From the NCBI GenBank assembly GCA_031282385.1, contig JAITDV010000195.1, positions 1 through 6,885 on the forward strand: a stretch of 6,885 nucleotides of DNA. The letters are read 5' to 3'. A model generated the notes under the pieces. It was not told the DNA's origin. It saw only the letters and a list, made by a program, of their open reading frames with translations, and made no database searches. Numbering within the stretch: position 1 is the stretch's first letter; the number at the start of each line of letters is the position of its first letter. This document shows, in pieces, positions 1 to 5,318 of the stretch. The position numbers and the translations under genes are program-made. The DNA comes from Planctomycetaceae bacterium. GTDB lineage: Bacteria > Planctomycetota > Planctomycetia > Pirellulales > Thermoguttaceae.

Positions 1-2
1 AA

Positions 3-98
3 ATCAGCAACAATGAACTAAAAAAAGTTGCAATAACCCAAGACGATTTTCTCGGAAATTGGAACTATACCATTCAACCAAATAAAAATAAAAAATAA
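3..98 (+). CDS. C-terminal end of a transposase, probably ISAzo13 family (partial, runs off the left edge)
   Basis: An open frame enters from the left edge and stops with TAA at 96-98, giving 31 residues that end in DDFLGNWNYTIQPNKNKK. The other two forward frames close within the first few codons. The pattern D-x-F-x-G-x-W-N-Y-T-I-x-P matches what I remember of the extreme C-terminus of ISAzo13-family (Rhodopirellula-type DDE) transposases, typically FHGEWNYTI. The family would catalyse cut-and-paste movement of its own element. Only the tail is visible, so no catalytic residues can be checked and it is unknown whether the upstream gene is intact. The right end of the element should lie a short way downstream; I could not define it. 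The assignment rests on one short motif recalled from memory. Confidence 0.5.
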   Translation: MSNNELKKVAITQDDFLGNWNYTIQPNKNKK

Positions 99-234
99 GT
101 AATGTTATTTGCGCACGCCTACTTAACGTCTGAAGGCGCACGAACAAGTTTCATTTGCAAACCAGAATCAAAAAAATTCATAATTAAATTCCTCTATAAA
201 TAAATTTTATTTTTGTCAAGAAATATAAAAAATT

Positions 235-254
235 AGTAACTATTCAGTCGTGTG
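235..254 (+). repeat. Dispersed 20-bp repeat, copy A
   Basis: AGTAACTATTCAGTCGTGTG, used here as the reference copy. Related copies: 411-430 (-), 579-598 (-), 1868-1887 (+, core only) and 6079-6098 (-). Five copies in under 7 kb, most related by C/T or A/G changes, are far more than chance would give. Confidence 0.65.
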
Positions 255-410
255 TTTTTTATTGAACATATTCAATATCAACAATTAAATAATTTTGCGT
301 TGAGGCTTTTTTACTTTATATTTTGATTTCGCCTCAAATGGGCAATGCAGAAATTTGTTGCGCTATTTAGCACTGTCATTTCGGAACGAAATACATTGTC
401 AAATTTTATA

Positions 411-430
411 CTCGCGGCTGAATGGTTACT
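411..430 (-). repeat. Dispersed 20-bp repeat, copy B
   Basis: The reverse complement reads AGTAACCATTCAGCCGCGAG, matching copy A at 16 of 20 positions with three C/T differences and one A/T. It lies inside the 235-598 unit, so 235-430 could be an alternative, shorter inverted-repeat unit. Confidence 0.55.
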
Positions 431-578
431 TATTTTTCTGAGGCACAGTATAAAACAATGATCAACATAAATCAATCATCAATAAATATAGTTATCTGTC
501 TTTCAATGGCGTTTCTGTCTGTTTAGTTTTTATTTCCGAACATCTAATCCCTAACCTATTTTCCCTAATCAATTGAAT

Positions 579-598
579 CACACAACCGAATAGTTACT
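579..598 (-). repeat. Dispersed 20-bp repeat, copy C
   Basis: The reverse complement reads AGTAACTATTCGGTTGTGTG, matching copy A at 18 of 20 positions. On its inner side it is followed, on the same strand, by GATTAGGGAAA, a string that also follows copy D downstream of the secreted-protein gene. Confidence 0.65.
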
Positions 599-694
599 CG
601 CTAATTAACATTACCAAAATTGCAAATGATAAGATGATGAAATACTGTAATTGTAACAGTTACTGCGTTGTTGTCAGTTTTCATGTCTGTTAGA

Positions 695-723
695 TTGTTC
701 TTTTTGTTTTTTTGTATTATAAT
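695..723 (+). promoter_or_regulatory. Likely sigma70-type promoter for the secreted-protein gene
   Basis: A perfect -10 box TATAAT lies at 718-723. A partial -35 box TTGTTC (three of six consensus bases) lies at 695-700, with the standard 17-base spacer. Transcription would start near 730 and leave a leader of about 155 bases before the ATG at 886. In such AT-rich DNA a lone TATAAT can occur by chance, so the spacing and the absence of a better candidate are the main support. Confidence 0.4.
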
Positions 724-740
724 TCCCACTCTTTTGTGTT

Positions 741-809
741 GTGTTTAATAATGTACGTGTTTAATAATTTCGGTGTACATTAGGATTATTAAACTGTGGA
801 CGGTTTAAT
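741..809. promoter_or_regulatory. Iterated GTTTAATAAT half-sites in the leader
   Basis: GTTTAATAAT occurs directly at 743-752 and 759-768 (period 16, within the longer repeat GTGTTTAATAAT at 741-752 and 757-768). It occurs inverted at 785-794 (ATTATTAAAC), and GTTTAAT occurs again at 803-809. TAATGTAC (749-756) and GTACATTA (775-782) form a further inverted pair nested among them. The block lies between the predicted promoter and the start codon, as expected for an operator array or a structured 5' leader. Confidence 0.45.
789..808. promoter_or_regulatory. 20-bp dyad, putative operator site 1
   Basis: TTAAACTGTGGACGGTTTAA is a near-perfect palindrome: nine-base arms with one mismatch around a two-base centre. 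Two close relatives occur at 3941-3960 and 4197-4216. It lies about 77 bases before the start codon of the secreted-protein gene. Confidence 0.45.
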
Positions 810-885
810 TAAATGCACGAATGATAGATACGAAAATTTCAGTAAATGGTTACAAACAAATTGACGAATTAAAAAGGAGAATAAA

Positions 886-1863
886 ATGTTACGTTACAGT
901 TTAACTTTTTTGTTTTTTTATATTGTATGCGGTATGACGTCGGCGGTTATTTTGTTTGCACAGCCGCCCAATAACGGAGCTGTTGCGCCGTCGCAGCAAT
1001 TTAACAACCGCAATTTCCCAAATTTAAGAATTCCACCCGATATGTGGACTACTCTTGGACGTTCTTACAGTAATGCGTTGGACAAAGGATTGATGGGATC
1101 GCTAATGATTTTTGAGGGTTCGCGCAAAGAAGAATTGCGAAACTCTTTGGAAATTACTGACGTACAACTCAAAGAAATTGAAACATTAAGAACAGCCGCA
1201 CAAATGCGCCTTTTAACAAAAATTCCCGACTTGATCAAACGTTTCAACGACAAAAATGAAAATAACTTACAAGCAATCCAAACAGATATTGAAACTGACA
1301 TCCAGAAATTTATCGACAAAATGAATTCAATCACAACCCCCGAGCAACAATCAAAAGCAAAAGAATTTGTTTTTCAGGTAACCGGCGGATTAAATTCTCC
1401 GTTTATCGGTAAAGATACTTTAGACTTATTCAACTTTACCGAAGAACAACGCGAAAAAGCTGAATTGATCATCGAACAAGCACGAGCCGAACGCGATAAA
1501 AAAATCGAAGATTTGTTAAAACTTTTTGGAGAAAGAAACAAGAAAGATATTACAAGAGATGAAATCAACGAAATCAGAAAAAAACGTGAAGCATTGTTTG
1601 CTGAAATTATTGCAATCGGTAAAAAAACCGGAGACAGACTCAAAGGTTTTTTGAACGAACAACAACGTAAAAAAGCTGAAGACTTGATCGCAAACACACC
1701 AAAATTTTTGCCAAAATTACCCGGACTAAACAGAAATTCTGAATCGCCTTATATTCCCAATCCGGATTCTTGGAAACCCGGTCAAGGCGTTCCTGACGAT
1801 GAAAAAAAACATGACAAAACCAGAAAAATTTTTCCTCGTCAAAATTCCGAAAACAAAGAATAA
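886..1863 (+). CDS. Secreted helical protein with LTxxQ-like repeats, function unknown
   Basis: This encodes 325 residues. The ATG at 886 sits six bases after a strong AAGGAG (874-879), which fixes the start. Residues 1-26 are a hydrophobic signal segment (LTFLFFYIVCGMTSAVILFA), so the product is exported. After a Pro/Asn-rich stretch (27-55), the body is highly charged and helical. It carries four LTxxQ-like units: around 88-98 (LEITDVQLKEI), 148-162 (SITTPEQQSKAKEFV), 182-196 (FNFTEEQREKAELII) and 255-268 (FLNEQQRKKAEDLI). Residues 184-268 look like long amphipathic helices. The tail (270-325) is Pro-, Lys- and Asp-rich. The pattern recalls the LTxxQ motif of Spy/CpxP periplasmic chaperones and many planctomycete secreted proteins. 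Homology is inferred from pattern only, and a chaperone or stress role is not shown. The body uses A- and C-rich codons, unlike the G/T-rich genes downstream. Confidence 0.75.
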   Translation: MLRYSLTFLFFYIVCGMTSAVILFAQPPNNGAVAPSQQFNNRNFPNLRIPPDMWTTLGRSYSNALDKGLMGSLMIFEGSRKEELRNSLEITDVQLKEIETLRTAAQMRLLTKIPDLIKRFNDKNENNLQAIQTDIETDIQKFIDKMNSITTPEQQSKAKEFVFQVTGGLNSPFIGKDTLDLFNFTEEQREKAELIIEQARAERDKKIEDLLKLFGERNKKDITRDEINEIRKKREALFAEIIAIGKKTGDRLKGFLNEQQRKKAEDLIANTPKFLPKLPGLNRNSESPYIPNPDSWKPGQGVPDDEKKHDKTRKIFPRQNSENKE

Positions 1864-1867
1864 AAAA

Positions 1868-1887
1868 TATAACTATTCAGTTACATG
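1868..1887 (+). repeat. Dispersed 20-bp repeat, copy D (core only)
   Basis: It contains TAACTATTCAGT (1870-1881), identical over 12 bases to copy A (237-248); the outer bases have diverged. It starts five bases after the stop codon of the secreted-protein gene. GATTAGGGAAA follows at 1912-1922, the same string found beside copy C. No hairpin-plus-T-run terminator is visible in the 1864-2003 gap. Confidence 0.45.
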
Positions 1888-1991
1888 ATCCCTGCAATCC
1901 GATTGTTTAGAGATTAGGGAAAGAGTGAATCGTGGAATTGGGAATTGAATGAAACATGCGGCGTAATTTTCGGTTGGTAACAATTTAAATC

Positions 1992-1995
1992 GGAG
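1992..1995 (+). promoter_or_regulatory. Ribosome binding site deciding the GTG start of nadE
   Basis: GGAG at 1992-1995 lies eight bases before GTG at 2004. The alternative in-frame GTG at 2022 would be too far from it, so 2004 is preferred. Confidence 0.6.
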
Positions 1996-2003
1996 ACTGT
2001 TGA

Positions 2004-3944
2004 GTGGGTGAATTTGGTTTTGTGAGAGTTGGAGCGGCGATTCCATCTGTTAGGGTTGCGGATTGCGGATTTAACGTACAAAAAATCTGTGAGTTGCTTT
2101 ATCGGGCAGTTGAACAAAAAACGCAAATAGTTGCTTTTCCTGAATTATCCATAACGGCATATACGTGCGGCGATTTATTTTTCCAACGTACATTGATTGA
2201 AGAATCTGCCAATTCGATTCGTGTTTTATTGAGTATGACATGTGAGTTGCCGATTTGTTTTATTGTTGGTGCGCCGGTTTGTAATAATTCTAAATTGTAC
2301 AATTGTGCGGTTGTTTGTTTCGGCGGTAAGATTTTGGGAATTGTTCCGAAGGAATTTCTTCCGAATTATTCTGAATTTTATGAGAAGCGTTGGTTTCAAT
2401 CGTATCATTCTGACAATTTACCGTCGAATATTATTTATGCGGGAGAAGTTGTTCCGTTTGGTGCAAATATTCTTTTTGATTTTTGTAACGGAAAATTTGC
2501 GGTTGAGATTTGTGAGGATGTATGGTCGGTGATTCCTCCAAGTTCGTATCATGTTCAAGCTGGTGCGTCGTTGATTTTTAATATTTCGGCAAGCGATGAA
2601 TTGATCGGTAAACGTCAATATGTTAAATCGCTTCTTTCGCAGCAATCGGCACGTTGTCAATCGGCTTATATTTATACGTCGGCTGGATTTGGCGAATCGA
2701 CGACGGATGTTGTTTATACGGGCAATGCTTATATTTATGAGAATGGTAAATTGTTAGCGGAGTCGGAGCGGTTTCAAATTGATGAGCAATTGATTATTAG
2801 TGAAATTGATATTGAGTTGTTGGAGAGTGAGCGGCGTAAGAATACGACATTTATCTGCAAGCCTGTTGTTGATGTGAATAAATGTTACGAAAAAGTTGAA
2901 GTAGTTTTTGAATCGTGCGGCGAGTTTAATCAATTATTGCGGTTTGTGAATCCTGCGCCGTTTATTCCAACTGCGAATAATTATGACGAGAGTTGTGATG
3001 AGATTTTTTCTATTCAAGTTTCAGGACTGGCGAAACGTTATATTCATACTGGGGTCAAGTCTTTGATTTTGGGAGTTTCAGGCGGTTTGGATTCGACGCT
3101 TGCATTGTTGGTGTGTGTCAAGATGGCGGACAAACTTGGTCTTTCGCGCCGTGTGGTTTGCGGTGTAACGATGCCGGGTTTTGGAACGTCGGAACGAACT
3201 CATACAAATGCAATTCGTTTGATGGAATTGCTTGGAATTGATTTTCGGAATATTAGTATAGTTGCTGCGTGCGAGCAACATTTTAACGATATTTCGCATG
3301 ACTTGTCGGTTTGCGATATAACTTATGAAAACACGCAAGCGCGTGAGCGGACGCAGATTTTAATGGACTTGGCGAATCAGATGAGTGGAATTGTTGTTGG
3401 CACGGGCGACATGTCGGAGTTAGCGTTGGGGTGGGCGACTTACAATGGAGATCATATTTCGATGTATGGAGTGAATACCGGTGTGCCGAAAACGTTGGTG
3501 CGTTATTTGGTGCAGTGGGTAGCGGATAATCAAGTAGAAGAAGCGGCAAGAGGCACATTGTATGATATTCTTGACACGCCGGTGAGTCCTGAGCTTTTAC
3601 CTAAAGATTCACGCGGCGGGATGACGCAATTTACAGAAAATTTAGTTGGACCTTATGAGTTGCATGATTTCTTTTTATTTTATGTGTTGCGTTATGGTTT
3701 TTCGCCGTGCAAGATTTATTTTTTGGCGAATAATGCGTTTTGTGGGAACTATGACAAAAAGACGATTTTGAAATGGTTAAAAATTTTTTACCAACGTTTT
3801 TTCAGTCAACAATTCAAGAGAAGTTGTATGCCGGACGGAGTCAAAGTCGGCGCCGTCAACCTTTCACCTAGAGGCGATTGGCGAATGCCGAGTGACGCTT
3901 GTGTTAAATTATGGTTGCAAGAAATCGAACAAATCGAAATTTAA
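2004..3944 (+). CDS. nadE: Glutamine-dependent NAD+ synthetase
   Basis: This 646-residue cytoplasmic enzyme makes NAD+ from deamido-NAD+, ATP and glutamine, the last step of NAD synthesis. The N-terminal half is a nitrilase-fold glutaminase that releases ammonia. Its triad is visible as Glu47 (FPELS), Lys116 (VPKEFLPNYSEFYEKRW) and Cys170 (AVEICEDVW). The C-terminal synthetase domain (about 335-646) has the ATP-binding loop SGGLDST (359-365), the ENTQARERTQ segment (442-451), GTGDMSELALGWATYNGDH (467-485) and KDSRGGMTQF (534-543). The length suits the long bacterial form of the type found in Mycobacterium, and every expected block is present, so it looks functional. It starts with GTG. The 140-base gap before it holds no clear promoter. 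Its codons are G/T-rich for most of the length and become less so over the last 150 bases or so. Confidence 0.95.
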   Translation: MGEFGFVRVGAAIPSVRVADCGFNVQKICELLYRAVEQKTQIVAFPELSITAYTCGDLFFQRTLIEESANSIRVLLSMTCELPICFIVGAPVCNNSKLYNCAVVCFGGKILGIVPKEFLPNYSEFYEKRWFQSYHSDNLPSNIIYAGEVVPFGANILFDFCNGKFAVEICEDVWSVIPPSSYHVQAGASLIFNISASDELIGKRQYVKSLLSQQSARCQSAYIYTSAGFGESTTDVVYTGNAYIYENGKLLAESERFQIDEQLIISEIDIELLESERRKNTTFICKPVVDVNKCYEKVEVVFESCGEFNQLLRFVNPAPFIPTANNYDESCDEIFSIQVSGLAKRYIHTGVKSLILGVSGGLDSTLALLVCVKMADKLGLSRRVVCGVTMPGFGTSERTHTNAIRLMELLGIDFRNISIVAACEQHFNDISHDLSVCDITYENTQARERTQILMDLANQMSGIVVGTGDMSELALGWATYNGDHISMYGVNTGVPKTLVRYLVQWVADNQVEEAARGTLYDILDTPVSPELLPKDSRGGMTQFTENLVGPYELHDFFLFYVLRYGFSPCKIYFLANNAFCGNYDKKTILKWLKIFYQRFFSQQFKRSCMPDGVKVGAVNLSPRGDWRMPSDACVKLWLQEIEQIEI

Positions 3945-3959
3945 ATTGTGAACAGTTTA
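3937..3959 (+). repeat. 23-bp direct repeat, left copy (spans the nadE stop codon)
   Basis: Matches 4193-4215 at 21 of 23 positions: both begin AAATTTAAA and share TGTGAACAGT. The left copy includes the last codons and the TAA of nadE. The two copies lie 256 bases apart and enclose almost all of the intergenic gap. Confidence 0.6.
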
Positions 3960-3960
3960 T
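3941..3960. promoter_or_regulatory. 20-bp dyad, putative operator site 2
   Basis: TTAAATTGTGAACAGTTTAT: the nine-base arms match at seven positions around a GA centre. It resembles the dyads at 789-808 and 4197-4216. It overlaps the nadE stop codon, an unusual place for an operator; it could instead be a relic left by the direct repeat. Confidence 0.35.
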
Positions 3961-4192
3961 TAAGATGGCGTTCATGTTTGTTATGTCCGTAAATTTCTTT
4001 TTTTTGTAATTGATGTTTCTTATCAAAATCAAACAGAAATTTAATGCGTGCGGAGAAAGTGTTAAAAACTACGTATCAACTACAGAGAATGTTGAGATCG
4101 TATTGCTGTGTGCTGATTGTACTATAAATTGCATGACTCAAGAGCGTAAAAAACCTGATTTCCGATAAGTAAGCAGGCGGTGGTGGTGAAGG

Positions 4193-4215
4193 AAATTTAA
4201 AGTGTGAACAGTCTA
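4193..4215 (+). repeat. 23-bp direct repeat, right copy
   Basis: Matches 3937-3959 at 21 of 23 positions and lies just upstream of the permease ribosome binding site. It contains the third dyad copy. Confidence 0.6.
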
Positions 4216-4216
4216 A
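4197..4216. promoter_or_regulatory. 20-bp dyad, putative operator site 3
   Basis: TTAAAGTGTGAACAGTCTAA: the arms match at seven of nine positions around a GA centre. It ends 31 bases before the TTG start of the permease gene, a natural position for a repressor site controlling the importer. Its flanks, AAATTTA (4193-4199) and TAAATTT (4214-4220), extend the symmetry. Confidence 0.45.
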
Positions 4217-4235
4217 ATTTTTTAACAATTAATAC

Positions 4236-4241
4236 GGGGGA
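4236..4241 (+). promoter_or_regulatory. Ribosome binding site for the TTG-initiated permease gene
   Basis: GGGGGA lies six bases before TTG at 4248. An in-frame TAA at 4230-4232 excludes any earlier start. The next in-frame TTG (4263) is badly spaced, so TTG at 4248 is the best start. Confidence 0.6.
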
Positions 4242-4247
4242 CATTTT

Positions 4248-5318
4248 TTGTACAAAAAAGAATTGATTAACCGTTATACGCGATTTAATAAATACAAGAT
4301 TTTGTCATTTTTGGTTGTGTTGTTATTGTTACCGGTATTGTTTTGTGTGTCGCTTTCAATTGGCTCGGCTTCGGTTCCGATTTGGGAAACGATAAAGGTT
4401 CTTTTTGGCGGCGAAGTTGACGAGCGTTTTGTGCGTATAATTTTGAACATTCGATTACCTCAATCAATTGCGGCGTTACTTGCCGGTGCGGGGTTATCGA
4501 TAGCCGGAGCGACAATGCAAGGTGTATTACGTAATCCGCTTTGTTCGCCGTTTACGCTTGGAATTTCCAGTGCGGCGGCGTTTGGGGCAGCGTTGACGCT
4601 TTTGGTTGTCGGCGGCAAGATAGTTGCGCAAGATAACACAGTTATCAATATTGGTCTATCTCAAAGTGTAATTGCCGGCGGTGCTTTTTTGTTGTCGATT
4701 TTGACGTGTGTGATAATTCTTTTACTTGATCGGTTGTGTGGTTCGCGTGTGGAAACGATTATTTTGCTTGGTGTTGCGTTTAGTTCTCTTTTTACGGCGG
4801 GTTTGATGTTTTTACAATATGTTGCGGACGAGTCGCGATTGGCGGCGATTGTTTATTGGACGTTTGGCGACACTGCTCGCGGAACGTGGAGTACTATTGC
4901 GATTATGGCAAGTTGTACAATTCCTGTTGCAATTTATTTAGTCAGTCAATCGTGGAATTACAACTCGCTTTCTTTAGGTGAAGAGACGGCTCGAAGTTTG
5001 GGTGTGTCGGTACGGCGGGTTCAAGTGGTAACGATGATATTGTCATCTTTTCTTACGGCGGTATTGGTGTCGTTGCTTGGGATAATTGGGTTTGTTGGAT
5101 TGGTTGTGCCGCATCTTTCCCGGCTTATTGTTGGTTCGGATTATCGTTTTTTGTTACCGTTTTCGTTGGTGTTTGGCGGTTTTTTGCTTTTATTTGCGGA
5201 CATGGCGGCGCGTGTAATACTTGCGCCGCGGGTTTTGCCGGTATCAATTTTGACTGCATTTATTGGTGCGCCGATTTTTATTTCGTTATTATTGGGAAGG
5301 GGCGGGAGGGTGCTGTGA
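4248..5318 (+). CDS. FecCD-family ABC transporter permease (iron complex, haem or cobalamin uptake)
   Basis: This is a 356-residue inner-membrane permease of the BtuC/FecCD type, which as a dimer forms the channel that receives substrate from a periplasmic binding protein. The length is normal for the family. The first membrane segment is at about 19-38. The classic family block RLPQSIAALLAGAGLSIAGA (69-88) runs into TMQGVLRNPLCSPFTLG (89-105). Further hydrophobic segments follow at about 110-122, 138-160, 170-190, 214-232, 258-285, 300-318 and 331-350. GEETARSLGVSV (244-255) is the cytoplasmic coupling helix that contacts the ATPase, and GFVGLVVPHLSRLIVG (281-296) is another conserved block. 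The gene starts with TTG and overlaps the next gene by one base. The substrate cannot be read from the sequence: FecCD permeases for siderophores, haem and B12 look alike. No binding-protein gene is in the window. Confidence 0.93.
   Translation: MYKKELINRYTRFNKYKILSFLVVLLLLPVLFCVSLSIGSASVPIWETIKVLFGGEVDERFVRIILNIRLPQSIAALLAGAGLSIAGATMQGVLRNPLCSPFTLGISSAAAFGAALTLLVVGGKIVAQDNTVINIGLSQSVIAGGAFLLSILTCVIILLLDRLCGSRVETIILLGVAFSSLFTAGLMFLQYVADESRLAAIVYWTFGDTARGTWSTIAIMASCTIPVAIYLVSQSWNYNSLSLGEETARSLGVSVRRVQVVTMILSSFLTAVLVSLLGIIGFVGLVVPHLSRLIVGSDYRFLLPFSLVFGGFLLLFADMAARVILAPRVLPVSILTAFIGAPIFISLLLGRGGRVL
5304..5310 (+). promoter_or_regulatory. Ribosome binding site deciding the start of the ATPase gene
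   Basis: GGGAGGG lies inside the end of the permease gene. The ATG at 5318 is seven bases downstream, better spaced than the adjoining in-frame GTG at 5315 (four bases). The ATG start gives a TGATG junction with the permease stop, a classic arrangement for coupled translation. Confidence 0.55.

Larger units (their letters stand above)
235..598. mobile_element. Possible MITE-like unit, 364 bp, with 20-bp terminal inverted repeats
   Basis: The left end 235-254 reads AGTAACTATTCAGTCGTGTG. The reverse complement of 579-598 reads AGTAACTATTCGGTTGTGTG, a match at 18 of 20 positions. Both point inward, as terminal inverted repeats do. A third copy lies inside at 411-430 in the same orientation as the right end (16 of 20; three of the four differences are C/T). 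No transposase is encoded between the ends. Ends that begin with GTAA recall IS66-family termini, but I could find no 8-bp target duplication in the flanks (228-235 versus 598-605), so either the element is old or it is not a transposon. Alternatives are a regulatory repeat cluster or two overlapping relics. Confidence 0.4.
99..885. other. 787-bp non-coding region with repeats, probably the relic of a small mobile element plus a gene leader
   Basis: I see no convincing gene here. From left to right it holds: a direct repeat of GCGCACG (111-117, 136-142) with a CGCCT/AGGCG hairpin (116-120/134-138) near where the transposase element should end; a 364-bp unit bounded by inverted repeats (235-598), listed separately; inside that unit, two small hairpins, TTGAGGC/GCCTCAA (300-306/331-337) and ATTTCG-GAA-CGAAAT (378-392); CCCTAA-type runs at 545-570; an 11-bp palindrome GTAAC-A-GTTAC (653-663); and the promoter and leader of the next gene from about 695 onward. 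The base composition is strongly AT-rich throughout. Confidence 0.6.
3945..4247. other. 303-bp gap between nadE and the importer genes, bounded by direct repeats
   Basis: It contains no recognised RNA or clear gene. The 23-bp direct repeat bounds it on both sides. A 9-bp inverted repeat TAAATTTCT/AGAAATTTA (3990-3998/4035-4043) encloses a run of eight T and a smaller TTGAT/ATCAA hairpin (4010-4014/4022-4026). An open frame of 51 codons (ATG at 4013, TAA at 4166-4168) has no ribosome binding site and no family I recognise. I see no convincing nadE terminator, and only a weak TATAAA (4123-4128) as a possible promoter element for the importer genes. Confidence 0.5.

Noticed and set aside
378..392. 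ATTTCG-GAA-CGAAAT hairpin as a transcription terminator
   Set aside because: There is no following T-run and no gene ends just upstream.
458..526. 22-codon frame encoding a hydrophobic peptide (MINI...FLSV) inside the 364-bp unit
   Set aside because: The ribosome-binding signal is poor and the length is easily explained by chance.
741..809. CRISPR array or replication-origin iterons
   Set aside because: The repeats are short, unevenly spaced and partly inverted. There are no spacers, cas genes or replication initiator gene.
845..860. Sixth copy of the dispersed repeat (AATGGTTAC before the secreted-protein gene)
   Set aside because: Only nine bases match and the rest does not align, so it is compatible with chance.
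1065..1697. Reverse-strand open frames under the secreted-protein gene
   Set aside because: They are Ser/Leu-rich mirror readings of a Lys/Glu-rich coding strand, with no ribosome binding sites.
2099..3558. Several open frames of 60-96 codons on both strands overlapping nadE
   Set aside because: They lie under an enzyme gene with every catalytic motif in place and show no protein-like features of their own.
4013..4168. 51-codon open frame (starts MFLIKIKQKFNACGESVKNY) in the nadE-permease gap
   Set aside because: It has no ribosome binding site and no recognisable family, and an open frame of this length is not surprising here. Kept only as a note in the gap entry.
4130..4200. Cobalamin riboswitch upstream of the permease
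   Set aside because: I looked for the conserved B12 box and supporting stems before the start and did not find them; GCAGGCGG at 4173-4180 alone is not enough.
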